Notes under the pieces: generated by a model
The model's database searches: none
What the model saw: the letters and a program-made list of their open reading frames with translations, nothing else
Told to the model about the DNA's origin: nothing
Translations under genes and position numbers: made by a program
In this document: positions 1-15,000 of the stretch, piece after piece
How positions within the stretch are numbered: position 1 is the first letter of the stretch
Layout: every line of letters starts with the position of its first letter
DNA from: Sebastes aleutianus
Lineage: Eukaryota; Chordata; Actinopteri; Perciformes; Sebastidae
NCBI GenBank assembly: GCA_916700875.1
Contig: CAKAKS010000038.1
Span: 17,341,826 to 17,405,825, forward strand
Reading direction: 5' to 3'
DNA: 64,000 nucleotides

Positions 1-1112
1 AGCGCTCAAATTCAGGCAAGGTCGCAAAATAACTACTAGACATGTGTATAAAACAAACGTTTGTATAACAAGAGATGAATGCATGCGAATTTGTCAAAAT
101 TACAATCCAAACAAACGTCAAATTGCATTGAAGTCTATGAGATCTTCGGTTTTCTTTCCCCCAAAAGGGGGCACAGCGTTGACTTTTTGCGAAGTACCCG
201 TATGTGCTGGTCTGATGTATACACGAGAATGTACTTTTTTGATACCACTTCCTGTTACACTGGGGATCCTGTATTAAAGGGGCACACTTCAAAATAGAAA
301 AATAACCCTGATGATGTCATAATGATACAATCAGGATTAATTCAGCTTGGGTTTTCGAGACTAAACTTTTACAACAGAAATCCAGTGTTACAAAGGGGGG
401 ACATGGAGATGTGGTGTTTACCAGGCAGGGAGTCTAATGACACGATCGAGGTGCAATATGCGACTACAGACATTTTACAATCCTTTAACTTTTTCAAAAA
501 GTGTTGCAAGTATTGAATGAGAGTCATCGGTAGGAGTTAACCACAGCTCCAATCTGTAAGACTTGTTTCTATGGTCCTTCAGTGCGAGTGAGGTTGACGA
601 TGCATTCAATTTCCATTGACCCTCATTGTTCTTCAGCTTTTTCCTTCTCCACTAATAGCAGTGGGGGACAACACTAATAGCAGGGGGTCATAGTGATCTG
701 ATGACCATGCTGAATACTGTGCTTGATGCCATAAGCAGGGAACGTGTTCTTTAGATAATTACAATTCACCTGAGATGTCAGTCAAATTGGTAAAAGGCAC
801 AAAGGAGAGAAGAGAACATTTGAAAATACAATAGGAACAGAGACTTCTCTGAAAGAAGAGTAAGGCTATCGAGAAAGGCATTGAATGAAATGAAACTGAG
901 AAAGGGAGACGCTCTTTTAAAAGGCTTTGGCTATATTGCTCTTTACATACAGACATCAGTAATTGTTATTCTAGCTCCATCCTTGATAGCAAGATTGCAT
1001 TGCCCAGACTGTTTTTTGTGGGGTGACATTTAGGTAGAACATCAAAATGTCTTTTTCGTTCTTTCTTATGCTCCATTTCTCATCTTTGTTTTTCCTTTCT
1101 CTCTCTCTGTAG
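1..1112 (+). other. vps50 intron, 3' part
   Basis: End of an intron that begins left of the window. I see no gene and no repeat family I can name. An 11-base direct repeat (actaatagcag, 651 and 673) is the only local structure. A pyrimidine-rich tract near 1090-1110 precedes the acceptor. Confidence 0.8.
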
Positions 1113-1166
1113 GTTTCTAAAAAGGTCGCCGATCTCATTCTGGAGAAACAGCCCGCTTATGTTAAG
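1113..1166 (+). CDS. vps50: vps50 exon a (first in window)
   Basis: 18 codons, phase 0 at both ends, reading [18 protein letters not shown], which matches the vertebrate protein around residue 100. The acceptor follows a long pyrimidine run (ctctctctgtag) and the donor is gtaagc. It is part of the N-terminal helical region of the Vps54_N domain. Confidence 0.96.
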
Positions 1167-4100
1167 GTAAGCCTTCAGTGTCAACTCACGACCACATTAA
1201 ACAACTCTTTCTGTCTTTTCTTGGCCCAGACACTCACCTAAAAAAAGTAATTCCCAAAAACATATCAGTTATATTTGACATTTGTTTTCTTTTTTGGGAA
1301 TGGCGTCTTTTCTGAATTTTCTATGACTGGATCGGGTTATTTTGATATCAGGGTGTCAGTGGATGTGTTCCTGTGTCAGCTGTCGACTGCCAATAAGATA
1401 AGGTAGAGTTTCCGTAACCATGGCAATAGGAAATCTGACTCCATCCGTGGATTAGGAAAAGGAGCCAATAATCTACTTTTTATTCTCAATATAGTCAGAT
1501 TGGGATTTAAAACTAAGTCCATAAAAGCCCTCCTTAGAGGAAGGGGGGCCAGTAGTTTGATCCAGGACCGCCCCGACTCCTCGCCAGATCAGCAAACTTT
1601 CTGTTGCTGCTGTTACACAAGTTAGACAATAGACTGTGTATGAGAAGTTTATTGGAATTCAGTTCCAAACTAATAAATTCTAATTCAAATTATGCGATTC
1701 AGATTCAGTTTTTTTAATGCAATTATTCAAGTTAAACAATACAAATTCAAATTATGTGATTAAAACTCAGTTTAGTGACAGTGATATTTCTGCCCGCAGA
1801 GAAATGACTTAATTACCTTTTTTTGGATCTTGGATATCAACGATTGTTAGTAAAATAAACTCTATAGACGCTGCCAGTGTTGCCAGATTGGGCTAGTTTC
1901 CGCCCATTTGGGCTACTTTTGATTACGTTGGGCTGGTCGATGAAATTTGGGCTGCTGTTGTCAACAGTTGGTGGGCTTTTGAAAACACAGATACAAAATT
2001 CAGTAAACTTTGTTGTCTCCACTCACTCATATTGACGTCATCTTCACTGACGTTGACATGGCAATTTGTGTTGTCTAATTTCAGTCTCTGTGGGTTGCGA
2101 TAGCCTATTTATCTAACATTTTATCTTTGGTTATTTGATGCCGATATGAAGCTTTTTATGCTTATGATGTGTTTTATATCGAGCATGTTATGGTTTTGCG
2201 GTTTTACATGGGTTTCTGGCAAGGTTATGATTTGAACAAGTTTTAAGTTGTGATGGGCTGGAAACTGGCAATCTGATCTGGCAACACTGAACGCTGGTGT
2301 TTGTGCAGGTGCTCGAGTGGGCTTCAAATTAACAGTGTTTTGGCTTGAGATCAAATATTTGCATATTAGTAAATATGTATATTTGTGTGTGAGTGTGTGT
2401 GTTGGATTAGTTGAAGGATTTGGTCTTTTGATTTATTATAATTTAGCAATCACTAGTCCCATCAGATTTTTCATTATTGAAGTTTGGTCGAGTATGTGAA
2501 ATTTGTGTTAAGTCAATAGAGCTTTGATACCAGCAAGACACAGCAGCAGATAACTGACAGCTTTAATACATTTGGTATATAGTGAAATTGCAGTGAAATT
2601 ACCATCATTGTTGAGCCTTCTGGAGGTCAGTCTATGAATAGCAGATTGATCATTATTTCTGTGACCTCCGAGTGACAGCAGGGCTTATTAGCAGACGTTG
2701 CCAGGGGTTTCGGGAGCATTTCCATTGACCCGTCTCAGCCCTCTTTCATTTCTACAAATGCCCCGTGGAGTTCAGAGGGCACTTCAGTTTCTACATCCAC
2801 TGCATTAGTGTCACAATGAGAAGACAGACAGAGTTGCACTACATAATTTCCTAGCATTAATAAAGACCAAACGTAATACCGACCAACTTGGTGCTCGTCC
2901 CTTAATTTGCAGAAATGTTAAGTATCCAGTGTAATGCCTTGTAATTTAATATGCATTACCCTGTGTCTCTGAGGCTGTTCTGTGTACCTGCTACTATATG
3001 AGGTTTCATCATTTTCTCCACCATGTTTTCTTTTCTAAGGCTTCTTATCTCCTCTCTGTGATACTTTATCAAACACGTACACAGAAACACATACTGCTGC
3101 AGAAACACAGCCACAGGGCACGATGCCACTTCTCCCCAGTGCTTACGCGCTGTGTATAACACATCGCTGCACACATAAACTGTACGAACACATACACCCT
3201 GAAATGATGGCCTGCTAAGCGTGTGATGTGAGTCATAGCTATGTAGTGACTAACATTACTTATGTTGGAGCCCGTGTTTGATCACAGTTGCTGCTTTCAA
3301 GCGACGCATGCACTCGTAAAGAGTCACAAGTGTGATTAGGTGTCTTCACGTGGAAGGTTACATAGAGGCCAGAGCCATTATCATTGATTCATTTACAAAT
3401 GTTGATTACTAATTAATTGGTATATTCTTCAGGTGCCCACATTTTACTACTCTTTTCTTTCATTCTCACACCTTTACATTTGAATTTGATATTCTGAAGT
3501 TGACAGATGTAACATTATTTTCCATGAGTCCAAGGTGTGATCCAGTTAAATTGCTGGATCAATAAAACAGGGTATGTGCCGATTTTAAAATAACCACCCT
3601 CTGTTATCTCTTCAGGCAAAAACAGACGGGTTAGAATTGAGTGGACAACTTCTCAATAAAGAAAGATTGCCTTCTGGGAGTCCAACTTGTAATGAATTTG
3701 CACCTGGTAGCCCTGATTAGGTCACTCAACACCATTGGAAAGGGACTTGGACTGGTATTCAATTATTTTTCCACTGGGAACACTTATTCGTCACAGTTAC
3801 AGCTGGTGCCTTTGTTTGTGTTCCCTAGTTGCCAGTTGGTCATACCTGACAATTACATGGGGGTCTCAAAGCTAGGGTCGGTAATGTTGTTGTTAAAATT
3901 ATCCAACCGAAAAATCCAGCCCAGTGTTGCCAACACTTTTCCAATGAAAGTAGATTTGCAGCACTAGCTCCAAAAGTCCCTAGAGATCCCGAGAGAAAGT
4001 AGCCAAGTCGGCAACACTGACAATCATCCCTTCAGGCCTCCCTCCAAAGCCACACCCCCGAATTATCATTGTGAACGTATTGTTAGTATTCATAGACTGT

Positions 4101-5630
4101 ATATAAGACGTGGACGTAGTCACCATGACTTCATGAACTGAAAACACATTGAAAGGTTTAAAGTTTAAAGTTCAAAGACGAAAACACAGACAACTCCCAG
4201 ACCGGACAGCGCCGTGGTAGCGACCTGTCAATCACAAGGTAGGCACTTCACTTTTAAGACCTGGAGGTTGCTCACTATGGAGGATACAACACCCTCTGTC
4301 TTTTGGAGAACACTACCATCCCTAGCTTTAAGTAACTGCGTGGGAATGTGGAGACATGAATATATTATATGCAAAAAAAAATGTGAACTCCAGCCATAAG
4401 TCCCAAACAGCAGCATCATTACAATGTATAGGATGGGTACCAGGGAGCTAGTGCATAGCCAATGTGGCAAAGGGTCGCAGGGCGGACCTCTTATGAATAT
4501 ATGAATAAAGAAGCCTGGAAAAAAAATCTCCCTTATGACTAAACATCTCCTCCTCTTTGACCTTCATTTCCACACCAGCCTGTGTTTGTGGATACTGTAG
4601 GAGTCGAGATGTATAGTTTCATTGTACTTGAGTATGCTCACCTTTCCTGTACTCTATGTGTACAGTACATAGAGATCTATTTGCTTCTGCCTCTCTTTAC
4701 TTGAAGATTTATTCCAGGCATTATTTTTTAAGGTCATCCCAGTCATGCGTACCAGATCTTTAATCTCTTTTAAAAAAAACTGACTGGACAATTGTCAAAC
4801 TGCACCACAGTTACTGTATTTGCTGTTACACTGTCTGAGCTGATTTAGCCCTCCTTCTGTCAGGTTAACTGTAGCTTACATACAGGATATATGGCTCAGA
4901 GCAGTGGTCTAACAACAAATTAGAGCCTCAGGCTACATACTGAGTTCTCAGCATGTTGAGCGCGTGTGTCTGAGTATGTGATTCTGTTTTGAAGCTGAAT
5001 GTGTGTATTCACGCTGTTTTGGTCTTTTCCTGTTTGGATTTGTTCACATGACTGAATGCGTGAATGTTTCTACATTACGTCATTGGCTGAGTGTTTGCAC
5101 TGCTGCTATGCACACAGTAGTGTGTGTTGATAATGGGCATCATAACAAGGGGTAGACGGTGAGAGCCAGACTGTGTGTGTTCGTCTGGTGAAGCGAAATA
5201 ATAGTTTCTGTCAGAAACAGTAAATGAATGGAACCGTCCTTGACCAGACTTGACCCTGAGGGCACTTATTTTGTAACTACTCAAACTAGTATTGACTGAA
5301 CTAAAACCAACCAGTGCTATGCACTGATATACGTGTCAATCATTGATTCATTTTCCATCACTTTCAGGATATTGGGGAAGTCAGGAGTTAGGGATTTTGC
5401 TGTGAGAGTGATGCCTGTAGAGCTTGATCCCCTTTGCTGTGACTAAGTCTAGACATAGTACAGTTTAACAGTTGTAGTGGTTTGGTTGCTAAAGACGTGC
5501 TCCCAGTATGTCAGTATGCTGGATTCAGTCTCTAAATTATTCGTTAGCTGGACGTGGTGACTCAGCCCAGTCCCAGCCAGTAGAGTGCAAGGGCATTTTG
5601 CCTTTTTTTTCTCGCCATACATCCTTACAC

Positions 5631-5661
<31 letters not shown>

Positions 5662-5707
5662 AACATACATACATACTTACTTACTTACTTACTTAGTTAC
5701 TTATTTA

Positions 5708-5743
<36 letters not shown>

Positions 5744-5787
5744 TTTACTAACATACATACATACATACTTACTTACTTAGTTACTTA

Positions 5788-5885
<98 letters not shown>

Positions 5886-5957
5886 TACATACATACATAC
5901 ATACATACTTACTTACTTAGTTACTTATTTACTTACTTATTTACTTACATACATACA

Positions 5958-6037
<80 letters not shown>

Positions 6038-9000
6038 TACATACATATATACATACTTACTTACGTAGTTTACTAATCCTGAGAAAAATGTAGGCATCAA
6101 TTAGCTTAAACAAAAGAGTGGTATACAAACGAATAAAGGATAAAAAGATAAAAACAAAGCAGTGAAGTGATATTCTAGCTATCTGTAATTTATAGTAAAT
6201 AAAGTTGTTAACAGTTTATTGACACTTTTGCCGATAAAGTTTTAGCTTTCTTAAACATTTTCATGAAACCAATTCTCAGAATTAGTATCCTGGCATGCTG
6301 ATATTGTCCAATTTCCTAGGCCTTGAGCAGAAAAGCACAAGAGTCGCATGGTGCATGTCCCCTCAGAGACAACCCTGGCTGTATTGAATCAACTCTTGTC
6401 ATGGCCTCCGTCAACACTCGAGATCATGAGGGCAGATTGGTTTGAATGGGATCATTGATCCCTTATCCACAGCTGAAGTGCCACTTTGATGCTGTTGTTG
6501 TTTTTATGACCCGTTGAAAATTAATTTCCCCATACTATCTTCCCTTTGGTAAAAGGTTGTTATGTATCTGACAGTGTTATGACAACATTTTTGTGAACAC
6601 TGGACCTTTCTTTGTGGAGGGATGATACAGCATTCAAAATTAAGCTAAAAACAAGCATCTCCCACCTCAGGCATGTGGCAGATCAACAAAATAAGAACCA
6701 AGAGAGGAAGAGAAAAGTCGTGAATATAAAAGCGATGCACTTCGTCCCGCGGTCCTACTTCTGGCAAAGGTCACTGAAATGGCATAAAAACTGAACTGTC
6801 AGAGCAGAGTGCTCATTGATCCTTTTCGAAATGTCAAAGCTCTGAAGAAAGGAAGCTTTTCTCAGATTTTCTGTGTGTTTTTGTAAGTTGCTCTTCTGAA
6901 CTACATTACACTTTGGCACCGATGATGCATGCCTTACCATAATGACATCATCAATTTTATCTATCTTCATAAAACGCTCACAGCAGGATGCATCTCACTG
7001 AGGAGTGCTCTCGTATGTGTGTGTGTGTGCTTGTGTTTGAGCATTGCTGTTCATAGTGGGGGAGATGATTCGCTGGGTAAATGGCATTATTACAGGCATA
7101 TTTCACTGACGGCTCCGTAAATGAACCAGTCTAACAATATCTCCTATAGATGTTAAAAGACTCAGCATTATAATAAGGCTATGGGGCTGTTTCTTATTCC
7201 AGCAGTTTTAGTGCGAAATAGTACAATAATTCTTTGGGATCTGAAACATTAAGTCTTTTCCTCTGTCATTTCTACCACTAACTTCTTCTCTGTTCACAGG
7301 AACTGGAGCGAGTGACGGCGTTACAGACCAACCTGCAGCTGGCAGCGGTCATTTGCACTAATGCAAGGAGGTAATAGTGTTCTATTGCATACCATTCACT
7401 AAATGAAATGGCTGCTGAAATGGCCCATTCAAACAGCATCCGCATACTAAGTGCTTTCCTCATAACCGTGGTAGCGTTCCTTCCCTTCGTATATCCTCCG
7501 TCTGTTAATATGTTCCCAAATGACAAATTATTCTGTCTTGTTTCTTTGTAGGAATAAAAAAAAATAAAACACCATCCCACTATACATACTAGGGATGTCA
7601 TGATACCAGAAATTTAGTAGTTGATACCAGAGAAATTCCACGATTCTCGATAACAATTTGATATCACGGTAAAAAACAAAAGTAAAACAATAAATCCCAT
7701 GTACTTCAACATACAGTCCTTTATCACCATTTGCATACTGGTTTTTGTTAGGAAGTTAAACAGGTCATAATTCTTTCTCTTTTATTTATTTTATATATTG
7801 GTGTGAAGACATTTCCTTCAAACAACTGGATTTATTCAATTCAATTATTGGACTCACCAAAAAAACATGATAACGTTAGAATTTACCTTCGCCCAATACC
7901 CATTTTTACTGAAAAGAGCCTGAACACATTATAATGTAAATCAATGGTACCTCCCGTGTTGAAATCGGCAGCACGAGAGTTAGTTAACATCAGCAGTTTT
8001 TTTGTATAGATATACAGTATAGTTACATCAGTTACTACTGAGTTCTACTGGTGCATCATAAAGCTCATCACAATGTATTGGACTTTAAAATGCCTTTAAG
8101 AGCATAGTAGTATTAATCTGTGTTGATGCTATATTCTCCCTGTACTGTGACGTTTCGTGTAAAGGCAACTGAGCGTTTCAAAGGAGGGATTCACAGAAGC
8201 TAGCTTGGGTCTGTTGGCCAATCAAAGGAGACGACAACTGCTGACAGGCCTGCTGAAGTCACTGAGGACCATCAAGACGCTGGTGAAGTTTACACACACA
8301 CAGTTGACATACGACACATTTTGTTCTAAAACTAGCTATAGTGTAAAGGAAAACCAGTGTTTTATGGTAATTAACACACCTTTTGTATACTTATTGCATA
8401 GTTATTTCTGTACTGTTATGGTTGATGTAATATCTATTTCTGACCTGCAACATACTTTGTTTAGACTGTTGTCCTGAGAGACACTGTGTGTGACATGTCA
8501 CTGATGTGAAACAGATGAATGTAGTCTAATAATCTGCACTTGATTTAACATTAAGATGAAAGTTAATCAAACATACCCTGTTTTAATTATTTGCTCATTT
8601 GCTTGATCATTAAAAGATTTTACCAACGTGGTCAGAGCAGGGAAGTGTGTAACTCGTGTTGCTCTAATTATTATCACTTAATATTGTGGCCTGTTAGTGA
8701 TTTTAATCCGTATTCATGTCTTCCTTTTGTCATTCTTCCACTCACAGCAAAGAACAGATGTAAGACTCAGCGAGATGCTTGAGGTATTGAAATCCTTTCT
8801 GCACACACACACGCACGCACACACGCACAGATATGTTTATAATTGACCTGAAAGGTCAAACATCGGTAGGGATTCTGCATCGGAAGCCAAACCCACACAA
8901 ACATGAGACGCTCCCACAAATGCCTATCTACAATACTGTGAAGGTCAGCTGTAGCACATGGAATAGATCTGACTACCGCTGAGTGTAATCCTAGGTAATC

Positions 9001-12000
9001 TTCACAGTATCTGCTGTAAGAAGAAGATCAAACAAAAGTGATGCACAGAAGAAGTCCCGCACATCACTGTCGTAACCCTGTAAAACGGTTTCAGACCGTA
9101 CTATACTGTTTTTATACATTAAATGATCTCACTTCTCTGCTCCGTTAGGAGGAAGACTATCCAGGTGCAATCCAGCTCTGTCTGGAATGTCAAAAGGCCG
9201 CCAGCACCTTCAAACACTACAGCTGCATCAGGTACAGTACAGTATGTACAGATTGATAGAGTGATATTTATCCAAATGAGAGCAGGCAATGACTTCATGT
9301 TCTATGGGTGAATGGAAAGTTTTCTGATCTTCATAGATTAAAGCTTAAAATCGCTGATCTCCAACTTTGAAAGCCTTTACTTCTAAAATAGATTTTTTAT
9401 TGAAAGGTTTCCAGTTAAAAGATAAAGAGAGAGAGTTAGGCAGGCAGCTGGCTAGTCATGCCATACAGATCAAAACACATCAACAGAGACAGACAGGCAG
9501 ACAGGCACACAATCAAAAGCACATGAGGATCAACTGTTAACCATTAGGGGTATACAATGTCTGTCCTTTTGATTTCCTGTGTAAGTGCGATCAATTTGTG
9601 GCAGAAGGTGGGTGCCACAGTGCTCTTTTGTATGTATTGATTAAGGATTGATCAGGGATGCACGTCATTGCCGGCTTCCTCCCTCTTCCTTTGACACCTC
9701 GTACAGACTCTGACAGAATATTTTGTGAAGAGGTGTGTGGGAATGAACGTCTTTAGCTCCCAACCAAGGTTTTAATAGTTTTGAATATTTAATTAGTTTT
9801 TATCACAGGTTCAAGCCCAGCTTGGGGTCCTTCTGTGTGGAGTTTGCATGTTCTCCCCGTGTTAGCGTGGGTTTTCTCCGGGTTCTCCGGTTTCCTCCGA
9901 AAGAAATGCAGGTTAGGTTAGTTGTTGACACTAAATTGCCCGTAGGTGTGAATGTGAGCATGAATGGTTGTCTGTCTCTATGTGTCAGCCTTGTGATAGT
10001 CTGGCGATGTCAGCTGGGAGCGGCTCCAACCCCCCACTGAATAAGATAACTGGTTATAGATAATCAATGGAATCATTTTCATTTTATTTTAGTTTGGACT
10101 TTTAGATTTAATTTTAGTTTAGTTTTAGTTAGTTTTCCGAGTGCGCTTGCTAGTTTTAGTTCAGTTTCAGTTTTTCAGAAAGGTTTAGTTTTTATATATT
10201 TATTTTTTACAGCAGAATTAGTTTTTGTTAGGGCCAGCTGTAATGTCTCAGAAGTATGTAGCTACATATACATACAAAATACATGGTGAACTGTGTAGGA
10301 ATGGCCATAATGTTTAATGTTTAATCTTTGCGTCTCCTAGAATGTAAAGTCCGTTCAGGTTGTCTGGTTCAATGTCACGAGAGTTGACGGAAATTCATGC
10401 CGTCCCCTTTTTTCGGTATTGATATATTATAGCTAAAGAAATAAAACTGAAATGAATTTCTGTTCATTTTTATTTTATTTGTATTCATTTTTTACCAGGC
10501 AATATAGTTTTAGTTTAGTTTAGAGGTATTCTTAAATAATATAGTTATTATTTAGTTTCAGTTTACTAAAAATTAGGGCTGTCAAAGTTGATGCCATAAT
10601 AACACGTTAACACCAATTTGTTTTAATGCCACTAATTTCTTTAACGTTTTAACACAATCAATTTTTTGGAGGTTGTAGTGTGTTCAGTTTTAAAGCTAGA
10701 GTGAAGATACTGGCATCATATGAAATTAGAAAAAACTAAGAAATCCATTGGTACCATACTAGCTGACAGCTGTTGTTGCCTGTTGGGCTGCAGTTTGCCA
10801 TGTTATGATTTGAGCAAATTTGTTATGCTAAATGCAGTACCTGTGAGGGTTTCTGGACAATATTTGTCATTGTTTTGTGTTCTGAATTGATTTCCAATAA
10901 TAAATATATACATACATTTGCATAAAGCAGCATATTTGTCCACTCCCATGTTGATAAGAGTATTAAATACTTGACAAATCTCCCTTTAAGGAACATTTTG
11001 AACAGATAAAAATGTGTGATTAATTTGCGATTAATCACGATTAACTATTTTACTGCTTCACTGCTCCCATCACTAGTCAGAGTAACACACTGTGTAATTG
11101 TTTGCTATTTTGTCATGCACTGCAGAGTGTGTGTTGGTCTATTTTTGGAGCGAGCACTGGCGTCACAAAACGGTGAGCTCCACGTCAACGGAGCTCCATG
11201 TCAACGCACATTTCTTCCCGCAGGCACAGACCTTTTAAACAACACTGAGCATCTGCGCCTCCACTACATTTAACAACTCCACCTGGCTGTGACAATGCCC
11301 TTTGAGTGACTGCTGAGAGATGGTGATCAGTATGATAACATTATGCACAGGGGATTGTTGTGGTGCGGGAAATTTCTCCCAATGTTCTGTCTCGCATGCA
11401 GCTGCTGTTTATTCGTGTCGATATCACTTTTGTTTTGGAGTTCCGTGTCCATGGTGACGCTCCCTGAATGTGCTGGGATGATGGTGTGCAGTATAGAGTT
11501 GTTCCACCAATGATACCAATGATCATTGCAGCCAGCCTGTCGATGAGGGAATGGGATTGTGATCATCGTAAAAAGAAGCACTTGCGTATCTGTTGCAGCT
11601 CTTCACCTTTGCTTTCCTTTGCAGTATGCTAATACTGCTTCCTGGATGTAGTCGTTTTTTAACATTGTTGCATTGATCACACATCTGTCACGCTTTACAT
11701 CAGCATGCACATTGAACTTTGAGGCTCTCTGCCCAAAATTGTTACAACCCAGACTGCAGCGTTGCCCTTCCCTAAGCAGCTAGTTGGTCTGCTGCACTGT
11801 GATTTAACCTTACAGCCATGCTTTTCCATGCGCTGCTGAATGCCCTACAAGGAGGCTTTGTTTCATGCCTGACCTTCCTTTGTCCCCGTCCCCAACCCCT
11901 TTGAAAGTCAATATCGTATCCCCCAAGAAGGCACTTACACAGCCTCACGCTCCGTTTCAGTCTATTTTCATCAGGCGGTCCACATGAGCAGCTGATGGGC

Positions 12001-15000
12001 AGCTTAAGACCCGCACATGTCAGCACAGTGTTCATAAACTGTGAACTCTGCTGTGGCCTTAGAAAAACAAAGGTGTAATCTAGCCTATAGCATCTCTGTA
12101 GTATTGTGAGCCTCACAGAAGTTAAGAGTAAATGGGAAAAGAAGTTCATTTTTGTACCATATGGCAGCCTTAAAATAAGATAAGATAAGATATGTGTAAA
12201 TTTGGGTTTGTATGTCTTTTTAATTGACCATTAAACACTATTGTACTTTTGCAAAACTAGTGTTGTAAACATAGAAATAGAACAGAAGTAGAACAGACAT
12301 TGAACTGTTTTCCATAGTCATTTGACTAGCACAAAAGAAAATGCCGATTGTTGTTTGTTGTTATGGTGTTAATAATGTTAATGGGGTGGTAAAGTGTGAT
12401 CGCAGCTCACTGGAAAGAGAAAAGGATGCAGCTTTGGGGTTGTCTTTAGGGAGATAACCCCCAAGCTGCAAAAAAGTATGAAAACTCTCGCGAGACTCGC
12501 TGCTCAACGTCCTATCCTAACCTTAACCATTCGAGGTCAATGCCTAACCTTAACCATCTTGCGACTTGGGTGTTATCTTCTAAACACGACCCAGCTCCGG
12601 AGATGGATGGATGGATGGCTGGCTAGTGATATGGCTAGTATTTTATACCAGTTGTCATACAAATTGTCTATGGATTATTCTAGTTGATGCTCCTCCAGAT
12701 CCCCACGTCAGATAATTGCCGTCTTAGTATTGAGGGAGGTGATTTGTTCAGGTGTTCTAATCTATTTGAAGGACAGGCGGTTCAGCTGCAGGTTCAAGAG
12801 GAGCAGAGTGTAGGAAGAAGGGGAGAGGGCTGCTACGTTAATTCCTTTGTCTCAGACACACAAAAAAATTTTGTGCAGGCTGCCCAACATGACAGCTCAA
12901 GCACTGCAGCAGTTCATTCATTTATTCAGAGCCACGGCCTTCCTCCTCCTCTTTGTGTGGCAGTTATATTCTCTTTTGGAGGCTGCTGGTGTGCAGTTTT
13001 TTAAAGAAGATCTTCATGTGTATCAGCTGTAGTTTGTGTTTCACTTAGATTTGTGTTTACTCGCAGCGCTTTAGAGATCATGATAAATGCCTTCCAGCAC
13101 TCACAACAACAGCAGGATCTTAAAACGTATTTGAAGTCGGGTCAGTTACTTTGGTCTGAACGACGTGTTGTTCGGGTTTTTTTCCACTCCGACAGGTTTG
13201 GCTTCACACATATAAATTCAGCTGAATGAACCACAGTGCATTAGTCTTTTTTTATTTGTCTCTAACATCACTTTTTCAGTTATGCTGGTATGCTTGGAAG
13301 AAAGAATATTTTTTTTTTTTTTTTTTTTTAAGCGGTCACAGTCCTTTTCATGATGAGCACCAATTATATCAGGTGACAGTAAACCTGTTTTAGTCGGACG
13401 TTATCTGCTTCCCAAATGTTTGGATTTAATTGGATGTTCATGTAAGCCACTGGACTGAATAGTCAGTATAACAGACAGACTAATCACAGCTTATTATATT
13501 ACTAGGCTATATTTAAAAAAACAATGACACACTCTGAGTGAACCTAAAGGATTGTACGATATTGCTGCAAATCTACAGTAAGAAATTAGCATAAATATTC
13601 ACATATGCTATGAATCTAAATCGGGCTGGTGTGAAGACAAAATAGAAAATAGCAGCGAGCACGTCTCCAAATCTTGAACAGTATCGGGTGCCAGGTAGTG
13701 GTAAGAACAGAAGAAACAAATCACCGGCACTCACAGATAAAGATTCTTTTTTGGTTTATTCTGGGCAATCAAACGTAAACAAACACGTTTCAGCTATAAG
13801 CCGTCATCAGCTTGATAAAGCAGACAACAGATTCCTATTGTCATGTGAAACCCACTCCACTTTTCCGACTTCAGGTCGACAACTTTTTATGTGGCCCTTG
13901 TAACCTTAGAGCCTACAAGTTAGAACTGTACCCATGGAGAAAGGGCCACAACCCCACTAAAGATGCCAGAGCTAAATATCTAAATATTACATCAAATCTT
14001 GCAGTTATAGAAAACAATCATTGCACTTTTTTTCTGGTCTGATCAATTTTGCCAGTGCTCTTTCTACAACCACCTTCTTGAAGCCTTTTCTTGTTAACCT
14101 CTCCTCTTTTAACTTCCCCCTAACCATCCTCTGCTTTCTCACTTGCATGTTACGGTTGTTGTCCCTTCTTCTCGCTACGTTTCACTCTTTAAAGCCCTTC
14201 CCCTGGCACTTTGTTTCCTCTCTTGTAACAGTGGCAAACAATACTACAGCAAAAACGTCATTGCCACAAAATCTGAGCATCCTGCAGGACCCCTGAGTCC
14301 ACATTTTGCCAATTTAGCAAGTCAGCAGTCACCGTGGTGGGGCTTTGCCTCAAGGCCCTGTGGACACCTATTACCAGTGATGATTGAAAACCGTGTTTAA
14401 AAAAAACTCCCTGATATCCACGTAACTCTATTTCAATCCTTCTGTTCCCTGCAGGGAACAGATTGTTAATTAGGTTTCTCTCCTCATCTGTTATTTATGC
14501 ATTCTGTCTGATCGTGGGAGGGTGCCAGTTTGTGGGGAGGAGCTGCATCTGCACACACATGAACACGCACTGGACAGTGGCAATATATTTATGGGATGGA
14601 CCCAATAACAGGAGGACCGGATAATACGGTCACCTGGGTTATTGGATTTGCGTTGACCTCTTGTGTTCTTAAAGGAAAAAGTTGGGAAATACGCTTAATC
14701 TGCTTTCTTGCCAAGAGTCAGATGAGGATAGAGCCAGCAGGTGCTTAGCTTGGCATAAAGACAGGAGAAAACAGCTAGCCTGGCTCTATCTAAAGTTCAA
14801 AACTACACCCAGCAGCACCTTTAAGCTCACTAATTAACACATTCTATCTTGTTTGTTTAATCCAAACATAAGCAAGGCCGAGTCAGTGACTTCCTCACTG
14901 TTCTAGCCAAGAAATAGTTGCTTTTGCATTTCCGTTTCTATGTGGATTAAACAAACAAGATATAACATATCAGTTAGTGAACTGGTGCTTGCAGGCGGAT

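Larger units (their letters stand above)
1167..7299 (+). other. vps50 intron (6.1 kb)
   Basis: Non-coding. It holds an hAT-type MITE (1875-2289), a 98-base related piece (3922-4019), an interspersed repeat (about 4089-4490) and a long TTAC array (5631-6064). The stretches 2300-3900, 4500-5600 and 6070-7290 look single-copy by eye, with no gene. Confidence 0.8.

Noticed and set aside
5585..5920. 111-codon frame with repeated Leu-Thr-Tyr-Leu
   Set aside because: Direct product of the TTAC tetranucleotide array, not a gene.
11772..12149. 125-codon open frame on the minus strand
   Set aside because: No domain, no splice-supported continuation, and no coding-like codon pattern; judged a chance open frame.
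12516..12557. cctaaccttaaccat repeated twice, considered as telomere-like
   Set aside because: Two degenerate copies 12 bases apart do not form a TTAGGG array; probably part of an unidentified repeat.
13620..13880. Block with acgtttcagctataagccgtcatcag, resembling a dispersed fish repeat
   Set aside because: No tips, no second copy in the window and no certain family; not listed as an element.
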